A DNA stretch of 64,000 nucleotides, from the NCBI GenBank assembly GCA_036490175.1, contig DASXEJ010000008.1:1-64000 (forward strand), written 5' to 3'. Positions 27,650 to 37,614 of this stretch are shown piece by piece. The notes beneath the pieces were generated by a model, which was given only the letters and a program-made list of their open reading frames with translations, did not search any database and was not told the origin of the DNA. A program made the position numbers and the translations under genes. Each line of letters opens with the position of its first letter. Positions within the stretch are counted from its first letter, which is position 1. Origin of the DNA: Pirellulales bacterium (GTDB taxonomy: Bacteria > Planctomycetota > Planctomycetia > Pirellulales > JACPPG01).

Positions 27650-28057
27650 TCACTCGCCGTGACGATCAAAGGGGCTCTCGCGAGATTCGTACTCCTCGAG
27701 ATCTTCCTCCGAGTAGCCAAAATGGTGGGCCAGCTCGTGGATCAGCGTGCGCCGTATTTCGTAGGCCAGCTCGGCGCGGCTGCGGCAGGCTTCTTCGAGC
27801 GGGCGCTTGAAGAGCAGGATCTGGTTGGGCGCGTGCTCGCCGTACGCCTGCTCGGTGACAGCGTTACCCACGAATAGCCCCAGCAGTGTTTCCTGACTGG
27901 GATCGAGCCCGGCCTCGACGAGCATCTTGCGTGTGGGTGCGAGCTCGACGTCGACCACGACGTTTTCAAGCCACGCCTTGAATGGCTCGTCCAGCTCGGC
28001 GATCACTTGCTGAGCGATGGCGACGAACTCGGGCATCGAGAGATGAGCCGATTTCAT
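27650..28057 (-). CDS. Zincin-like metallopeptidase family protein
   Basis: 135 residues from ATG 28057; an in-frame TTG at 28066 is less likely. The C-terminal TLIHELAHHFGYSEEDLEEYE contains HExxH with a downstream acidic residue, the pattern of the minimal metallopeptidase family PF06262. The protein is small and soluble, with unknown substrate. Upstream blocks NQILLFKRPLEEACRS and the EIRRTL helix match the family layout. Confidence 0.88.
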   Translation of the reverse strand: MKSAHLSMPEFVAIAQQVIAELDEPFKAWLENVVVDVELAPTRKMLVEAGLDPSQETLLGLFVGNAVTEQAYGEHAPNQILLFKRPLEEACRSRAELAYEIRRTLIHELAHHFGYSEEDLEEYESRESPFDRHGE

Positions 28058-28106
28058 GTTCTGCAAGAATTGCCAGGAAGGGCTCGTCGGTCACGCGTTG
28101 CCGAAC

Positions 28107-28787
28107 CTATGACTTGTCTTGGACCGCATCGGTTGATGGCGCCACGGCCAACGCATGTCGCCGTGCGCGCCAGGCTTCTACGATGGCGGGCAATATCGAA
28201 ATAACGATGATCGCCAGCAACACGACTTCGAAGTTCTTTTTTACCCAGGGAATATTGCCGAAGAAATAGCCGCTGAACAGACACAGTGAAATCCACAATA
28301 CGGCGCCTACGACGTTGTAGCTGGCGAACCGCCAGTAGGACATGCTCCCCACGCCAGCCAGAAACGGGGCGAAGGTGCGCACGATCGGGACGAAGCGGGC
28401 CAGTATGATCGTCTTGCCCCCGTATCGCTCGTAGAACTGATGCGTGCGGTCGAGATATTTCTTTTTCAGGAAGCGTCCGTCGTGGTTGAGCACTTTCGGA
28501 CCCAGGAAATTGCCAATCGCATAGTTCACGGCATCGCCGGCGATGGCGGCCACGCCCAGTAGCAAAAAAAGCAACGCCAAGTTAAGCGAATCGGGAATCG
28601 CCGCAAAAGCCCCCGCGGCGAACAATAGCGAGTCACCCGGCAGAATCGGTGTGATGACCAGCCCCGTCTCGCAAAAAATAATCACGAAAAGGATCAGATA
28701 CGTCCCGGGACCATACTCCTTGATGAATTCTTGCAAATGCACATGGAAGTGTAGCACCAGATCGATAAGGTCTTTCAACCATTCCAT
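28107..28787 (-). CDS. DedA-family membrane protein
   Basis: 226 residues from ATG 28787; upstream codons lack similarity. DedA/SNARE-associated proteins are inner-membrane phospholipid (undecaprenyl-phosphate or PE) flippase-like transporters. Hallmarks: FCETGLVITPILPGDSLLF (re-entrant segment), GDAVNYAIGNFLG, a long soluble stretch KYLDRTHQFYERYGGKTI, ARFVPIVRTFAPFLAGVG with the conserved Arg pair, and GAVLWISLCLFSGYFFG. About five to six hydrophobic segments. It is separated by 49 bp from the zincin gene on the same strand. Confidence 0.93.
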   Translation of the reverse strand: MEWLKDLIDLVLHFHVHLQEFIKEYGPGTYLILFVIIFCETGLVITPILPGDSLLFAAGAFAAIPDSLNLALLFLLLGVAAIAGDAVNYAIGNFLGPKVLNHDGRFLKKKYLDRTHQFYERYGGKTIILARFVPIVRTFAPFLAGVGSMSYWRFASYNVVGAVLWISLCLFSGYFFGNIPWVKKNFEVVLLAIIVISILPAIVEAWRARRHALAVAPSTDAVQDKS

Positions 28788-29029
28788 GTGTAGTCGTGCG
28801 CCGTGGGTGGAGGTTGCCGTTGGCAAGAGAAAACGAGAATTGTTTCCACCGTGACCATGCCGATCGGGCCATGGGCCGCCCGTGGATGCCCGTAGGTCTC
28901 AAAGTCTACTGCGCGATTCCCATTCTCGGTAGTGCGGCCGCTTGCTACGACCGCTACAATGTCGCCCGTCGCCACCCCAGCACATGAAATGCGCTTGCCA
29001 CTTCTGCCCCTGGATTTTCGGATTCATTG

Positions 29030-30403
29030 ATGACAGCAGAGGAATCTCGGTCTGGCGTCGGCTCGGCAGGCGCGACGGCCCGCAAACGGTTGCCGCTTCA
29101 CACCCGGGTATTGATTGGGCTGATAATCGGCGCCGTGGCCGGCGCGGTGGCCAACTACTTCCTCGAACGCGCACGGTTGGACAGTCTCCTCACGGTGACC
29201 GACACCATCGGCCGCATTTTTCTACGGCTGGTTTTCATGGTGGTTTTGCCGCTGGTGATATCGGCCCTGGCGCTGGGTGTGCTCGAGCTGGGGGACCTGC
29301 GGCGGCTTGGCCGGGTCGGCGCGCGAACGTTGTTCTTCACGCTCATCTTATCGGCCTCATCGGTAGCCATCGGGCTGGGGCTGGTGAACCTAATTCGTCC
29401 CGGCGCGCGGCTTTCCGAAGAGCAGCGTACGGCGCTCATGCAGCAGTACGCTCCGAACGTGGCGACGGCCAAGGCCAAAGCCGAGCAGGCCAAATCGCTG
29501 AGCGATACGCTCCTGGACATCATTCCCGAAAACCCCTTGCAGGAGATGGCCGGCGCCGTCGACGGCAGTTCCAAGGGGAACGGCATGTTAGCCGTGATGT
29601 TCTTTGCGCTGATGCTGGGCGTGGCGCTGGCCATGTCACCGGAGCGCACCGGAGCGCTAGTGCGCGTGCTGGAGGGAACGTTCGACGTCAGCATGGTAAT
29701 TATCGGCCTGGCGATGCGGCTGGCACCCTACTGTGTGGCGTGCCTGGTCTTTGGTATCACCGCGCGGCAAGGGCCCGATGTGCTGGTGACGTTGTTCTGG
29801 TTCGTGGCTACGGTGCTGTTGGGATTGTCGATCCAGATGTTTGTGGTTTACTCGCTGGCCGTTGCCGGGATTGCGCGACGGAGCCCGCTTCAGTTTTTTC
29901 GCGACGTGTCCGACGCGGCGCTGACGGCTTTCGGCACATCCAGCTCTAACGCCACCTTGCCCGTATCCTTGCGCGTGGCGCGCGAGAATCTGAAACTACC
30001 CCCCGAAATCTCGCGCTTTGTACTGACCGTGGGGGCGACGGGCAATCAGAACGGTACGGCGCTATACGAAGGCGTGGTGGTGCTGTTCCTCGCCCAGGTA
30101 TTTGGCGTCGAGCTGACGTTTGTTCAGCAGATCCAGGTGGTGCTGATGTCGATCCTGGCTGGCGTGGGAACCGCGGGTGTCCCTGGCGGATCGATTCCGC
30201 TAATCATGATCGTGCTGACGAACGTGGGCGTACCCGCCGAGGGTATTGCGGTGATCCTGGGGGTCGATCGACTGTGCGACATGTGCCGCACCGTATTGAA
30301 CGTCACTGGCGACTTGGTGCTGGCCACGTGTGTGGCTGGAGATGAAGTGGCCGATGATCCGGCCCTTTTCCAGGGCGAAGGCCTGGCCCCACCGGCCGGT
30401 TAG
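29030..30403 (+). CDS. Dicarboxylate/amino acid:cation symporter
   Basis: 457 residues, DAACS (GltP/DctA) family, importing C4-dicarboxylates or glutamate/aspartate with Na+ or H+. Family blocks: RVLIGLIIGAVAG, the re-entrant AFGTSSSNATLPVSLR (HP1), GATGNQNGTALYEGVVVLFLA (TM7) and AGVGTAGVPGGSIPLIMIVLTNVGVP (HP2), followed by GVDRLCDMCRTVLNVTGD (TM8), which carries the substrate-binding Asp and Asn. A TTG directly before the ATG at 29030 is not used here. An insertion of charged residues (about 135-165) sits in the 3-4 loop. It is convergent with the GH32 gene. Confidence 0.93.
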   Translation: MTAEESRSGVGSAGATARKRLPLHTRVLIGLIIGAVAGAVANYFLERARLDSLLTVTDTIGRIFLRLVFMVVLPLVISALALGVLELGDLRRLGRVGARTLFFTLILSASSVAIGLGLVNLIRPGARLSEEQRTALMQQYAPNVATAKAKAEQAKSLSDTLLDIIPENPLQEMAGAVDGSSKGNGMLAVMFFALMLGVALAMSPERTGALVRVLEGTFDVSMVIIGLAMRLAPYCVACLVFGITARQGPDVLVTLFWFVATVLLGLSIQMFVVYSLAVAGIARRSPLQFFRDVSDAALTAFGTSSSNATLPVSLRVARENLKLPPEISRFVLTVGATGNQNGTALYEGVVVLFLAQVFGVELTFVQQIQVVLMSILAGVGTAGVPGGSIPLIMIVLTNVGVPAEGIAVILGVDRLCDMCRTVLNVTGDLVLATCVAGDEVADDPALFQGEGLAPPAG

Positions 30404-30433
30404 CGCCATAAGCGCAGCCAAAGCCTGTTTTCG

Positions 30434-32647
30434 TTACCAGGCTGACCGCAATTCGAAAACCGTGAGCGATCGCAGCCGTACCGGTCCGCCGCGCGTGAAG
30501 AATTCCAGCGATTTATTGTCCGCCGCCGGCGTCATGCCGGCGGAAACCGCCACGGCCCCTTGGTTTCCGAAAATCTCTAGCGACCCGCGATCGACCAGCA
30601 TCCGCACGCGGATCACACCGTCGACTGCTGCTAGCGGAACCTTGTACTTGCCGCAGCTAATCTCGTGACGGCGAACATCGTAGGTCACGGGCACGCCGCG
30701 CACGACAAAGCCACATTCCTGCGCCTCGGCCAGGTCGATTTCCGCTTCGATGTCGAACAGCTCACCCGCAATATCCTCTAGTGGATTCTCGCCGGGCCTT
30801 ACCCGCGCGTCTCCCCAGGTGTGTAACGTCGTGCGGAGCGACTCGACTTCTTCGACGGGCCAGGCATGCATTCGCGGCCCATCCTTCGTTGTGTGCAACG
30901 ACAAGTCGACCGGCACCGTCATTTGCTGATTGAACGGCATGCCCGGGAACTCGATCCCTTGTGCCCAACCGATTTGTACGCGTCGACCGTCCGGCGCATC
31001 GTTATAGGTTTGCGAGGCGTAGAAGTTCCCATGCCATAGCTGATGTTTACCCGGCTCTCCGGTGCTCGCATCCGGAGTAAACTTCCGGCCGTCGAACTGG
31101 CCGAGCGTATATTTACCGTCGGCCGCGTACAGCACCCAGCGCGTGTTCGTGTCGTTGTTGTCGATCGGCAACTCGAAAAGATCAGGGCACTCGAAATAGC
31201 CTTCGATGCGGCTGGCCAATTGCCAGATTTTCAGATCGGGCGAAGTATAAAACGCGATCCAGCGTTTGTTATCCGTTTCGTCGTAGACCGCCATCACCCA
31301 GCGTTTGGTCGGCGCGTGCCAGAGCAGCTTGGGGTCGCGCCCCTGATGACGCACGACGGGGTTGCCCGAGTACTCGGTCCAGGTGGTCCCCTGATCGTTA
31401 CTGTAGGCGATGCATTCGCCACGTCCGGTGCTGGTATAGGCCAGCACCAGCGGCGTGTCGTCTCCACGCTGAAAACCGGCCGTATTGTCCCGGTCGACAA
31501 CGGCGCTACCGGAAAAGCACCAATCTCCGTAGCGGTGCGGAACGAGCGCGATCGGCAGCTCGTGCCACTCGATCAAATCTTCGCTCACCGCATGCCCCCA
31601 GTGCATGTTGCCCCAATTCCAGCCGTAGGGATTGTGTTGATAGAACAAGTGCCACCGCTGGCCGTCGTAAACCAGCCCGTTAGGATCGTTGAGCCAGCCA
31701 CGTTGCGACGTGAAGTGAAACTGCGGCCGCAACCGCTCGTGATAAACAGGAACGGCCACGCGCGGCTGATCGTCGAGCGTAACGGCAGCCAGGGCCTGCG
31801 AGCCCGCGGGAAGCGCTTCGACTTCGAGCCGTAACTTGCGGCCGCGGAACTCGGCGACGTCGACCGGCACCCAAAACGAGGGGCGGCCACTTGCCACCCG
31901 CGCCTTGTCGTCGAGGCGTTGACTGCTCGCCTCTCGGTCGCTGCCTGTAGAGTCGGCCAACTCAATGTCGAACTCGCGCACGCTATTTTCATCTACGACC
32001 AGTCGCATATGCCGCTGCGGGTTGCCTGTCGTCACGGGCAGATTCAAATAGCGGGCTGTGACCGTGATCTCGCGCTGAGCCGATTCGGCGGCGAGGCGCC
32101 GATCGCTTTGCACAATCTGATCGACGTTGACATGCCCCCAGCCGCCGGAACTGCGATCGACGATTTGTAACACGGCCTCGCGACCGGCCAGATCTTGCAC
32201 ATCCCAGGTTTGCCAATCGAGTCGCTCGTTTCCACCGCCGGCTGCCGGACCGGTTGCGGTGCGTACGACCTTGCCGCCGACGAGCAGGTTGACGCACGTT
32301 TCGAGCGGATGATGGCCGCCGCCGATCAAGAAGTTGATATAGCGGCGATCGATCTTGATTGGCGGGGATGCGAGTGTGCCGGTGGTCCTATCTCCGCCGA
32401 CATAGGAGTTGACCAGGCCATGTCCCTCGAACCCGCTGACGGCCATCTGATTGGCAAGCGTGCCGCGCGCCGGCCTTTGGCCGAACGCTTCACCTGCGAC
32501 CTGCCAATTGCCGTAATCGCTCCCCTCGAAATCCGCGATGACGAGATCCGGTCGGTCGGCGGCCGTCATTACCGTTGCTCGGAATGTCAGTGCCGCTGCG
32601 CACAACATCGCGCAACGGACAAATGTCGCCAGGTTATTTCTGCGCAC
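30434..32647 (-). CDS. Glycoside hydrolase family 32 (levanase/invertase-type) with N-terminal beta domains
   Basis: 737 residues if it begins at GTG 32647, chosen because a signal-like segment follows (FVRCAMLCAAALTFRATVMTAA); ATG 32608 is the alternative. The GH32 five-bladed propeller has its three catalytic residues in WLNDPNG (318-324, nucleophile Asp321), RDPK (Asp438, transition-state stabiliser) and FECPDL (Glu486, acid/base). A C-terminal beta-sandwich follows. Two extra N-terminal modules (about 30-180 and 185-300) look like beta-sandwiches and may bind fructan or sucrose. It hydrolyses beta-fructosides outside the cytoplasm. It lies 181 bp after a DUF1559 gene on the same strand. 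Confidence 0.9.
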   Translation of the reverse strand: MRRNNLATFVRCAMLCAAALTFRATVMTAADRPDLVIADFEGSDYGNWQVAGEAFGQRPARGTLANQMAVSGFEGHGLVNSYVGGDRTTGTLASPPIKIDRRYINFLIGGGHHPLETCVNLLVGGKVVRTATGPAAGGGNERLDWQTWDVQDLAGREAVLQIVDRSSGGWGHVNVDQIVQSDRRLAAESAQREITVTARYLNLPVTTGNPQRHMRLVVDENSVREFDIELADSTGSDREASSQRLDDKARVASGRPSFWVPVDVAEFRGRKLRLEVEALPAGSQALAAVTLDDQPRVAVPVYHERLRPQFHFTSQRGWLNDPNGLVYDGQRWHLFYQHNPYGWNWGNMHWGHAVSEDLIEWHELPIALVPHRYGDWCFSGSAVVDRDNTAGFQRGDDTPLVLAYTSTGRGECIAYSNDQGTTWTEYSGNPVVRHQGRDPKLLWHAPTKRWVMAVYDETDNKRWIAFYTSPDLKIWQLASRIEGYFECPDLFELPIDNNDTNTRWVLYAADGKYTLGQFDGRKFTPDASTGEPGKHQLWHGNFYASQTYNDAPDGRRVQIGWAQGIEFPGMPFNQQMTVPVDLSLHTTKDGPRMHAWPVEEVESLRTTLHTWGDARVRPGENPLEDIAGELFDIEAEIDLAEAQECGFVVRGVPVTYDVRRHEISCGKYKVPLAAVDGVIRVRMLVDRGSLEIFGNQGAVAVSAGMTPAADNKSLEFFTRGGPVRLRSLTVFELRSAW

Positions 32648-32828
32648 GTCTTCCCCGAAGAAACCGGGCCCTTGCAAATCGCCACTGGTAGCCAGTTTCC
32701 TCAGATATTGGTCCGCCCGCAAGCGGGGCGTGGCATGACTTCGCGAGCGCCTGACCCACGGGGCCGGGTCGAGAATGCCGACCGCTGGGGGGCGGTCGGT
32801 GAGAGACGGGGTTACGCGGCAGGCAGAA

Positions 32829-33944
32829 TCAATAGTCGCCTGCGATATCGGCTCCGCTGCGGGTTCCCAGGGCGTGCCACGTCTGCGGTTGGATGGTTGA
32901 AGCGACCCCGCGCACCGAACCATCCATGAGCAAACAATTAACCACGCCCGGATGATAACTTCGCGACGTGACGGCGGCGAACGTGTATCCGCTGGTCATC
33001 GCCTTTTCTGCTAACGAGACATAGTCGACGTCGTACGTGCCCGACACGTTCGGCACCTGATTACCCCCCTGGCTCACGGGCGTACCCGTGCCCACATTCT
33101 GATTCGTGACGGTGACATACATGGGTGCATTCGGAGTAAACGCAGTCGTAAAGCCCGTCTGAGTGACAGTCGGGTTGTTGTAGTCCAAGTGCAAGTTGCT
33201 GTTGAGGGTGCTGCCATCACCGCTGAAACTGCTCGCCTGCGGATTCACTCCGAGCAACGTGAGCAGAGCAGCCGGGCTCGCCGGCAGCGTCGTGTTCGTC
33301 GGGTCCGCCATGTTGGGGAGCTTAAGGCTGCGGATATAGCCGATGCCCATCTTGATACCGCCCGATTGAAGTTGGGCTTTCACCTCTGCCGCACCCAATG
33401 TGTTGCTGAGCCCATCGGTGATTGCTTGAGGCCCCAGCGCGCTATTGATGACGAAGGGCCCGTCGCTGGCGACATTGCGCGCCCAGTCGTATAGGAACCA
33501 GGTGCCGTAGTTGAATCCGTAGTTGATGGGCCAGCGGTAGGTGAACGTGTCGGGTGATGGTCCGCCGCCGTCGACTACCGCATCTACGCTAGAATCGCTG
33601 GGGCAGTTATAGGTGGGGATCTGCTGCTGAATCGCCATGCTTTGCGACGAGACGTACGCGCTCGCCAGGTTGCCCTGTTCGATAAAGGGGAGCAGCCCGA
33701 GATGCACGGACGTCGTACCCGTCGAGGGAGCGGGATACATCTCGGCCGGGGGAAAGACGAGGTAGGTCGTCTGGTAATTGTGTAGCGCGAGTCCCACCTG
33801 CTTGAGATTATTCGAACACTGGGCCTTGCGCGCCGCTTCGCGCGCCATTTGCACGGCCGGCAACAACAGGCCGATCAAGATGCCAATGATGGCAATAACG
33901 ACCAGCAATTCGACCAGAGTGAAACCACGACGCTGTTTCGGCAT
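32829..33944 (-). CDS. DUF1559 pilin-like protein
   Basis: 371 residues. The N-terminus [19 protein letters not shown] is a type IV prepilin-like cleavage and methylation segment (G then F at the predicted cleavage site). The C-terminal [17 protein letters not shown] is the usual DUF1559 tail (HxxGxN...DGS). These proteins are highly expanded in planctomycetes and thought to be processed and assembled as surface structures, but their function is unknown. It is upstream of the GH32 gene; co-transcription is possible. Confidence 0.93.
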   Translation of the reverse strand: MPKQRRGFTLVELLVVIAIIGILIGLLLPAVQMAREAARKAQCSNNLKQVGLALHNYQTTYLVFPPAEMYPAPSTGTTSVHLGLLPFIEQGNLASAYVSSQSMAIQQQIPTYNCPSDSSVDAVVDGGGPSPDTFTYRWPINYGFNYGTWFLYDWARNVASDGPFVINSALGPQAITDGLSNTLGAAEVKAQLQSGGIKMGIGYIRSLKLPNMADPTNTTLPASPAALLTLLGVNPQASSFSGDGSTLNSNLHLDYNNPTVTQTGFTTAFTPNAPMYVTVTNQNVGTGTPVSQGGNQVPNVSGTYDVDYVSLAEKAMTSGYTFAAVTSRSYHPGVVNCLLMDGSVRGVASTIQPQTWHALGTRSGADIAGDY

Positions 33945-34214
33945 CGCTGCCCCTTTTGCAATTCCGGGATGGCTTTGGACATTGGGTCCCGCTAGACAGC
34001 AAAGGGAATGCCCCGGACAGGTCCTAACAGATTCGTAAGACGCGCCTTGGGCCCATGTCCAATACGCGCAGAAAAGTGCCGCAAACGGCGGCTTAAGGGG
34101 CTAGATTTCCCAATCGCGGCATTGCGTCGCGACGATGTTTTCACCAGGCGTGGCGAAAACTTCGCCGTGACATGACCGCCCTGGCGGGGACGCTCGCCTT
34201 TAGGCGAAGACCGC

Positions 34215-35678
34215 TTAGGTCAATCCGGGAATCGGCTCGCCGTGATAGATCTGATGCGGTCGATCTTCCTGATCGTGCCACACGGCCATGTCAGGAATAC
34301 CAAGCGATTGGTAGATCGAGGCGGCCATGTTCTCGGGCTTTACGGGGGTGTTGGCCGGGTGACCGCCGTTGCGATCCGATGAGCCAATGACCGTTCCTCC
34401 GCGCACGCCGCCTCCCGCGAAGAAAACGCTTTGCACCGCGCCCCAGTGATCACGCCCTGGCAACTTCATTCCGGCCAGTGTCGAGATCCTCGGAGTGCGC
34501 CCGAACTCGCCTGCCATTACGATCAACGTGCTATCGAGGAGTCCTTCCATCTCCAAGTCGTCCAACAATGCCGATAGGGCGCGATCCGTGGGGGGAAACA
34601 ATTGGTCCTTCAGTACGGGGAAGATGCTCTGGTGCGTATCCCAGGTTTCGTTGTTTCCCAGATTCACCTGCACCAAACTAACGCCGGCCTGCACCAGACG
34701 CTTGGCCATCAATAGCGACCAGCCAAACACGTTGCGGCCATACCGTTCTTGCACGGCCGGCTCGGCATGCGCGACATCGAATGCTTGATGGACGCGCGGA
34801 TCAGCCAACAGAGAGATCGCATCCTGCCGGTAGCGGTCAAAGCGCTCGTCGCTGGCTAATCGCTCCAGACCCGCGCGTTGTCGGCCTACTTCGTCTAGTA
34901 GCGCCAATCGCTTTTGAAATCGATCGCCGGCCAACCCCTCGGGCAGGGACAAATTCGGTGCCTGAAAGGCAAAGCCCGCGGGATTCTCGGCACCGCGCTC
35001 GAAATGAAATCCGTACTCCGGCCAGGCGCCGTAAGAGGTGGCGTTGAACGGCGAGGCGTCGACAAACCAAGGATCACGCTGCATCCCCATCTGGCCGCCA
35101 AATTGGCCAGGAATGACACGCCCAGAGCGGTGAATGAGCCGCTCGGGCAGTACCACGGCCGGCGGGAGATTGTTTTGCCGTGGTTGCGCGACGCCAGCGA
35201 TCGCAGCGATCGAAGGCCAATCGGTCGATTTCGGCCCGAGGGGATCGAACGCCGGCGGCACGGACGACACGCCCGAGAGCATAAACATGTGGCCTGCGGA
35301 ATGATCGTTCGTGCCATGTGTCAGTGAACGGACCAGCGACCACAGGTGGCTTCGCTTGGCCAACTCCGGCAAATGTTCGCAGATCTCGATGCCTGGTGTC
35401 CGGGTCGAGATTGGCCGAAATTCTCCGCGGATCCCGTCCGGGGCAGCGGGTTTCAGGTCAAAACTCTCGTGCTGCGACATTCCGCCGGAGAGAAAGATGT
35501 AGATTACAGCGCGAGCGCGCCCCGTCGTGGACGCGGCACGTGCCGACGGAGCGGCGGCGCTCCGCAGCGCGGCCAGGTGATTCATACCAAGCCCCAGCAG
35601 GCTCACGGTGCCGGCTTCTAGCGCAGCCCGGCGCGTTAAGCGCGGGTGGGTCGCGGTCGACGGGCGAAAGGTGGGCAT
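34215..35678 (-). CDS. DUF1501 protein
   Basis: 487 residues. Tat-like N-terminus (LTRRAALEAGTVSLLGLGM). DUF1501 blocks: YIFLSGGMSQHESFDLKP, GIRGEFRPIST, LIVMAGEFGRTPRIS and GRDHWGAVQSVFFAGGGVRGG. The fold is related to alkaline phosphatase/sulfatase but activity is unknown. It is paralogous to the proteins at 7992-9386 and 43076-44524. It appears monocistronic; upstream lies an 829-bp non-coding stretch. Confidence 0.92.
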   Translation of the reverse strand: MPTFRPSTATHPRLTRRAALEAGTVSLLGLGMNHLAALRSAAAPSARAASTTGRARAVIYIFLSGGMSQHESFDLKPAAPDGIRGEFRPISTRTPGIEICEHLPELAKRSHLWSLVRSLTHGTNDHSAGHMFMLSGVSSVPPAFDPLGPKSTDWPSIAAIAGVAQPRQNNLPPAVVLPERLIHRSGRVIPGQFGGQMGMQRDPWFVDASPFNATSYGAWPEYGFHFERGAENPAGFAFQAPNLSLPEGLAGDRFQKRLALLDEVGRQRAGLERLASDERFDRYRQDAISLLADPRVHQAFDVAHAEPAVQERYGRNVFGWSLLMAKRLVQAGVSLVQVNLGNNETWDTHQSIFPVLKDQLFPPTDRALSALLDDLEMEGLLDSTLIVMAGEFGRTPRISTLAGMKLPGRDHWGAVQSVFFAGGGVRGGTVIGSSDRNGGHPANTPVKPENMAASIYQSLGIPDMAVWHDQEDRPHQIYHGEPIPGLT

Positions 35679-35989
35679 GGCGTGCCGTCGCGATCAAGGT
35701 GGGGTCCAATGAACATAACGCTAACAGACACCAGAAGATGATTCAAGCAAAGCTGGATCGTAAGCGGCGTCGTCGCTCCCGACGGCAGATCGCCTTGTCG
35801 AACTCTCAACGGCAATCCCGTTGAGGAACGATCGCATGCCGACGACGATTCCTGATCGCTGAGGGTTCGAGTTTCGACTCAGCAGCAATGGAATTTTATT
35901 GACAGTCGCGTTACAGAGATGTAATGTGACGGCGCAGTTCGGGAATCTAAAGAGTCGCACCAACATTTCTCTGCTCGTGCCACTGGGAA

Positions 35990-36021
35990 TTCCTACGATT
36001 CTTTCCTGGCCATCGTAGGAA
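35990..36021. repeat. Perfect 10-bp inverted repeat
   Basis: ttcctacgat (35990-35999) pairs with atcgtaggaa (36012-36021) across a 12-nt loop. No T-run follows on either strand, so a terminator is unlikely; it could be an operator or an RNA hairpin. Confidence 0.6.
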
Positions 36022-36331
36022 AACGTGTCGCACTGTTAGGGCTCGTCGGCGGTTGAGTGTGTGTAGGTGCTACGCGGCAAGAGGGCTCGCGCGATGTGGC
36101 TCAAGCGTGCGTCGCGAATGACCTGTCGCATTGTGCTTGCATTCTTAAGCGAAGATCGCTTGGCGCTGCGCATTGATTGCGCTCGTGGCATCGGGGCAGG
36201 GCTGGTTTCTCGGGTCGTTCTTAGCCCCGCGTTATGCAGTAGAGACGCCAATGAACTCGACAGTTCCGACAATCTGTCGATATCTCGCGACGAGGTAGCT
36301 TGCGCCTCACGTCTGAGCGCTCGGCGACACG

Positions 36332-36357
36332 CACGTCCGAATTAATGCGCGGACGTG
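36332..36357. repeat. Perfect 8-bp inverted repeat
   Basis: cacgtccg (36332-36339) pairs with cggacgtg (36350-36357) across a 10-nt AT-rich loop. It lies about 150 bp upstream of the PEP-CTERM gene, within its likely leader or promoter. Confidence 0.5.
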
Positions 36358-36507
36358 TCTGGGCGATGCAACTGTTCTTGCACGCCCATTTTGTTGCGCG
36401 GCAGCGTCAAGAAATGGCCGCCTGCTCTCGCCGCGGCGCGCGGCGGTCTTGTCCGTTGCGCTTTTGCAGGGCCAACAAGATAAACCAATCCACCTAGGAG
36501 TAGAACC

Positions 36508-37494
36508 ATGTCACGTCGCATGAATCGCATCGTGTCGGTCGTTGTCGTCCTGATGGCGGTCCTGGCTGCACAGGCTGCTGCGGATCCACTGCCTGGTGAA
36601 GTTCTAAAGTTCGAGCAATTCCCGTTAGTGGCGGGTCCCAATGGCGGCTATCCAGGCCACGACGAAATCAGCACCATCGCACCCGCGAATGTCGCCCCAG
36701 GTTACACGGGACAGTACATGGCCGATGATTTTGCTGACAAGTTCTCAACGCCAGTGGTCGATGTCGGTTGGTGGGGTTCGTACTTGCAAGGGAGCGGCGC
36801 CACGCAGTTTCTGATCTCTTTCGAGTCTGATGTGCCGGCCGATCCTGCTGGTGAATTCAGTCATCCCGGCCAGGTGCTCTCGGCACAGATCGTAACCCTG
36901 GGCGCGCTCACTGCGGGATCGGGCACCTTCACCGAGACTGCCGTACCGAATCCAGGCAGTCCGGACGGCAACCTGTTTCAATACAACGCTGAGTTGAGCG
37001 TGCCGTTTGCCGAGCAGCCGAACACCGTCTACTGGTTGAAGATCGTGGCCATACAACAACCAGGGCAGGGATTTGTGTGGGGCTGGCATGATCGCGATTG
37101 GTCGATTCAAAATCCGTTGGCGTCGACCGCGCCGGCGGTGTCTCCCGGCGAGCACGTGCTGGGGATAGTCGCTCCGGGCATTCCTGTGTACCACTTTCAA
37201 GACGATGCGGTATCGGGAACGATGACGCTCGACCCGACGACGCTGCCGCTGCCTGGCCCAATCTCGCCGGGTTCGGTTCACCAGGCCCTTGGCACCCCGC
37301 AGAACTACATTCTGCCGTGGGACGGACCGGCGGCCGTTCCGGGGACGACGTTTCCGGGCATCGACTCGTTCTCGAAGGACCTGGCATTTTCGCTGTACAC
37401 CAGGACGCCGGAGCCCTCGACGTTTGTCCTCTTAGGACTGGGTTCCCTGGCGTGCGGGCTGAGCCAATGGCGCAAAGCACGCCGCGGCTTGTGA
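36508..37494 (+). CDS. PEP-CTERM sorting-domain protein
   Basis: 328 residues. Signal peptide IVSVVVVLMAVLAAQAAAD at the N-terminus; a secreted beta-rich domain of about 270 residues without recognised motif; and a C-terminal sorting signal consisting of PEPST (301-305), hydrophobic FVLLGLGSLACGLS and a basic tail RKARRG. Such proteins are recognised by an exosortase, cleaved at PEP and often attached to exopolysaccharide or the envelope. No exosortase is in the window, but the ExeA/CapB-like operon at 9430-12427 is of the kind seen in such systems. TAGGAG precedes the ATG at 36508. A strong hairpin follows. Confidence 0.88.
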   Translation: MSRRMNRIVSVVVVLMAVLAAQAAADPLPGEVLKFEQFPLVAGPNGGYPGHDEISTIAPANVAPGYTGQYMADDFADKFSTPVVDVGWWGSYLQGSGATQFLISFESDVPADPAGEFSHPGQVLSAQIVTLGALTAGSGTFTETAVPNPGSPDGNLFQYNAELSVPFAEQPNTVYWLKIVAIQQPGQGFVWGWHDRDWSIQNPLASTAPAVSPGEHVLGIVAPGIPVYHFQDDAVSGTMTLDPTTLPLPGPISPGSVHQALGTPQNYILPWDGPAAVPGTTFPGIDSFSKDLAFSLYTRTPEPSTFVLLGLGSLACGLSQWRKARRGL

Positions 37495-37510
37495 GATGCC
37501 CAGCGATTCT

Positions 37511-37537
37511 GCCCCTCTCCGCAGTGCGGAGAGGGGC
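37511..37537. terminator. Strong hairpin between convergent genes
   Basis: gcccctctccgca (37511-37523) and tgcggagaggggc (37525-37537) form a 13-bp perfect inverted repeat (effective stem about 11 bp). No T-run follows, so termination may be weak or Rho-assisted. It lies 17 bp after the PEP-CTERM stop and 78 bp before the convergent propeller gene's stop. Confidence 0.55.
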
Positions 37538-37614
37538 AGGCGCTGGGTGCGATGTCGCACGATGAACGCTACGGGCCGCGGCTGGCTCGCTTTGGCATGC
37601 GGCCCATTATTTTC

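Larger units (their letters stand above)
35679..36507. other. 829-bp intergenic region with two hairpins
   Basis: The longest gene-free stretch of the window, between a DUF1501 gene (minus) and the PEP-CTERM gene (plus). Open frames here look like shadows. It contains two perfect inverted repeats, annotated separately, and a TTGACA (35899-35904) 17 bp before TAATGT (35922-35927) that resembles a sigma-70 promoter only weakly in the -10 box. Confidence 0.5.

Noticed and set aside
28942-29949. A 335-residue plus-strand frame overlapping the symporter
   Set aside because: The symporter frame (29030-30403) carries the full family signature; the other frame is Arg/Gly/Ala-rich shadow.
35860-35885. 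A GGTTCGAGT stretch resembling a tRNA T-arm
   Set aside because: The flanking bases do not pair into a T-stem and no acceptor or anticodon arm is present.
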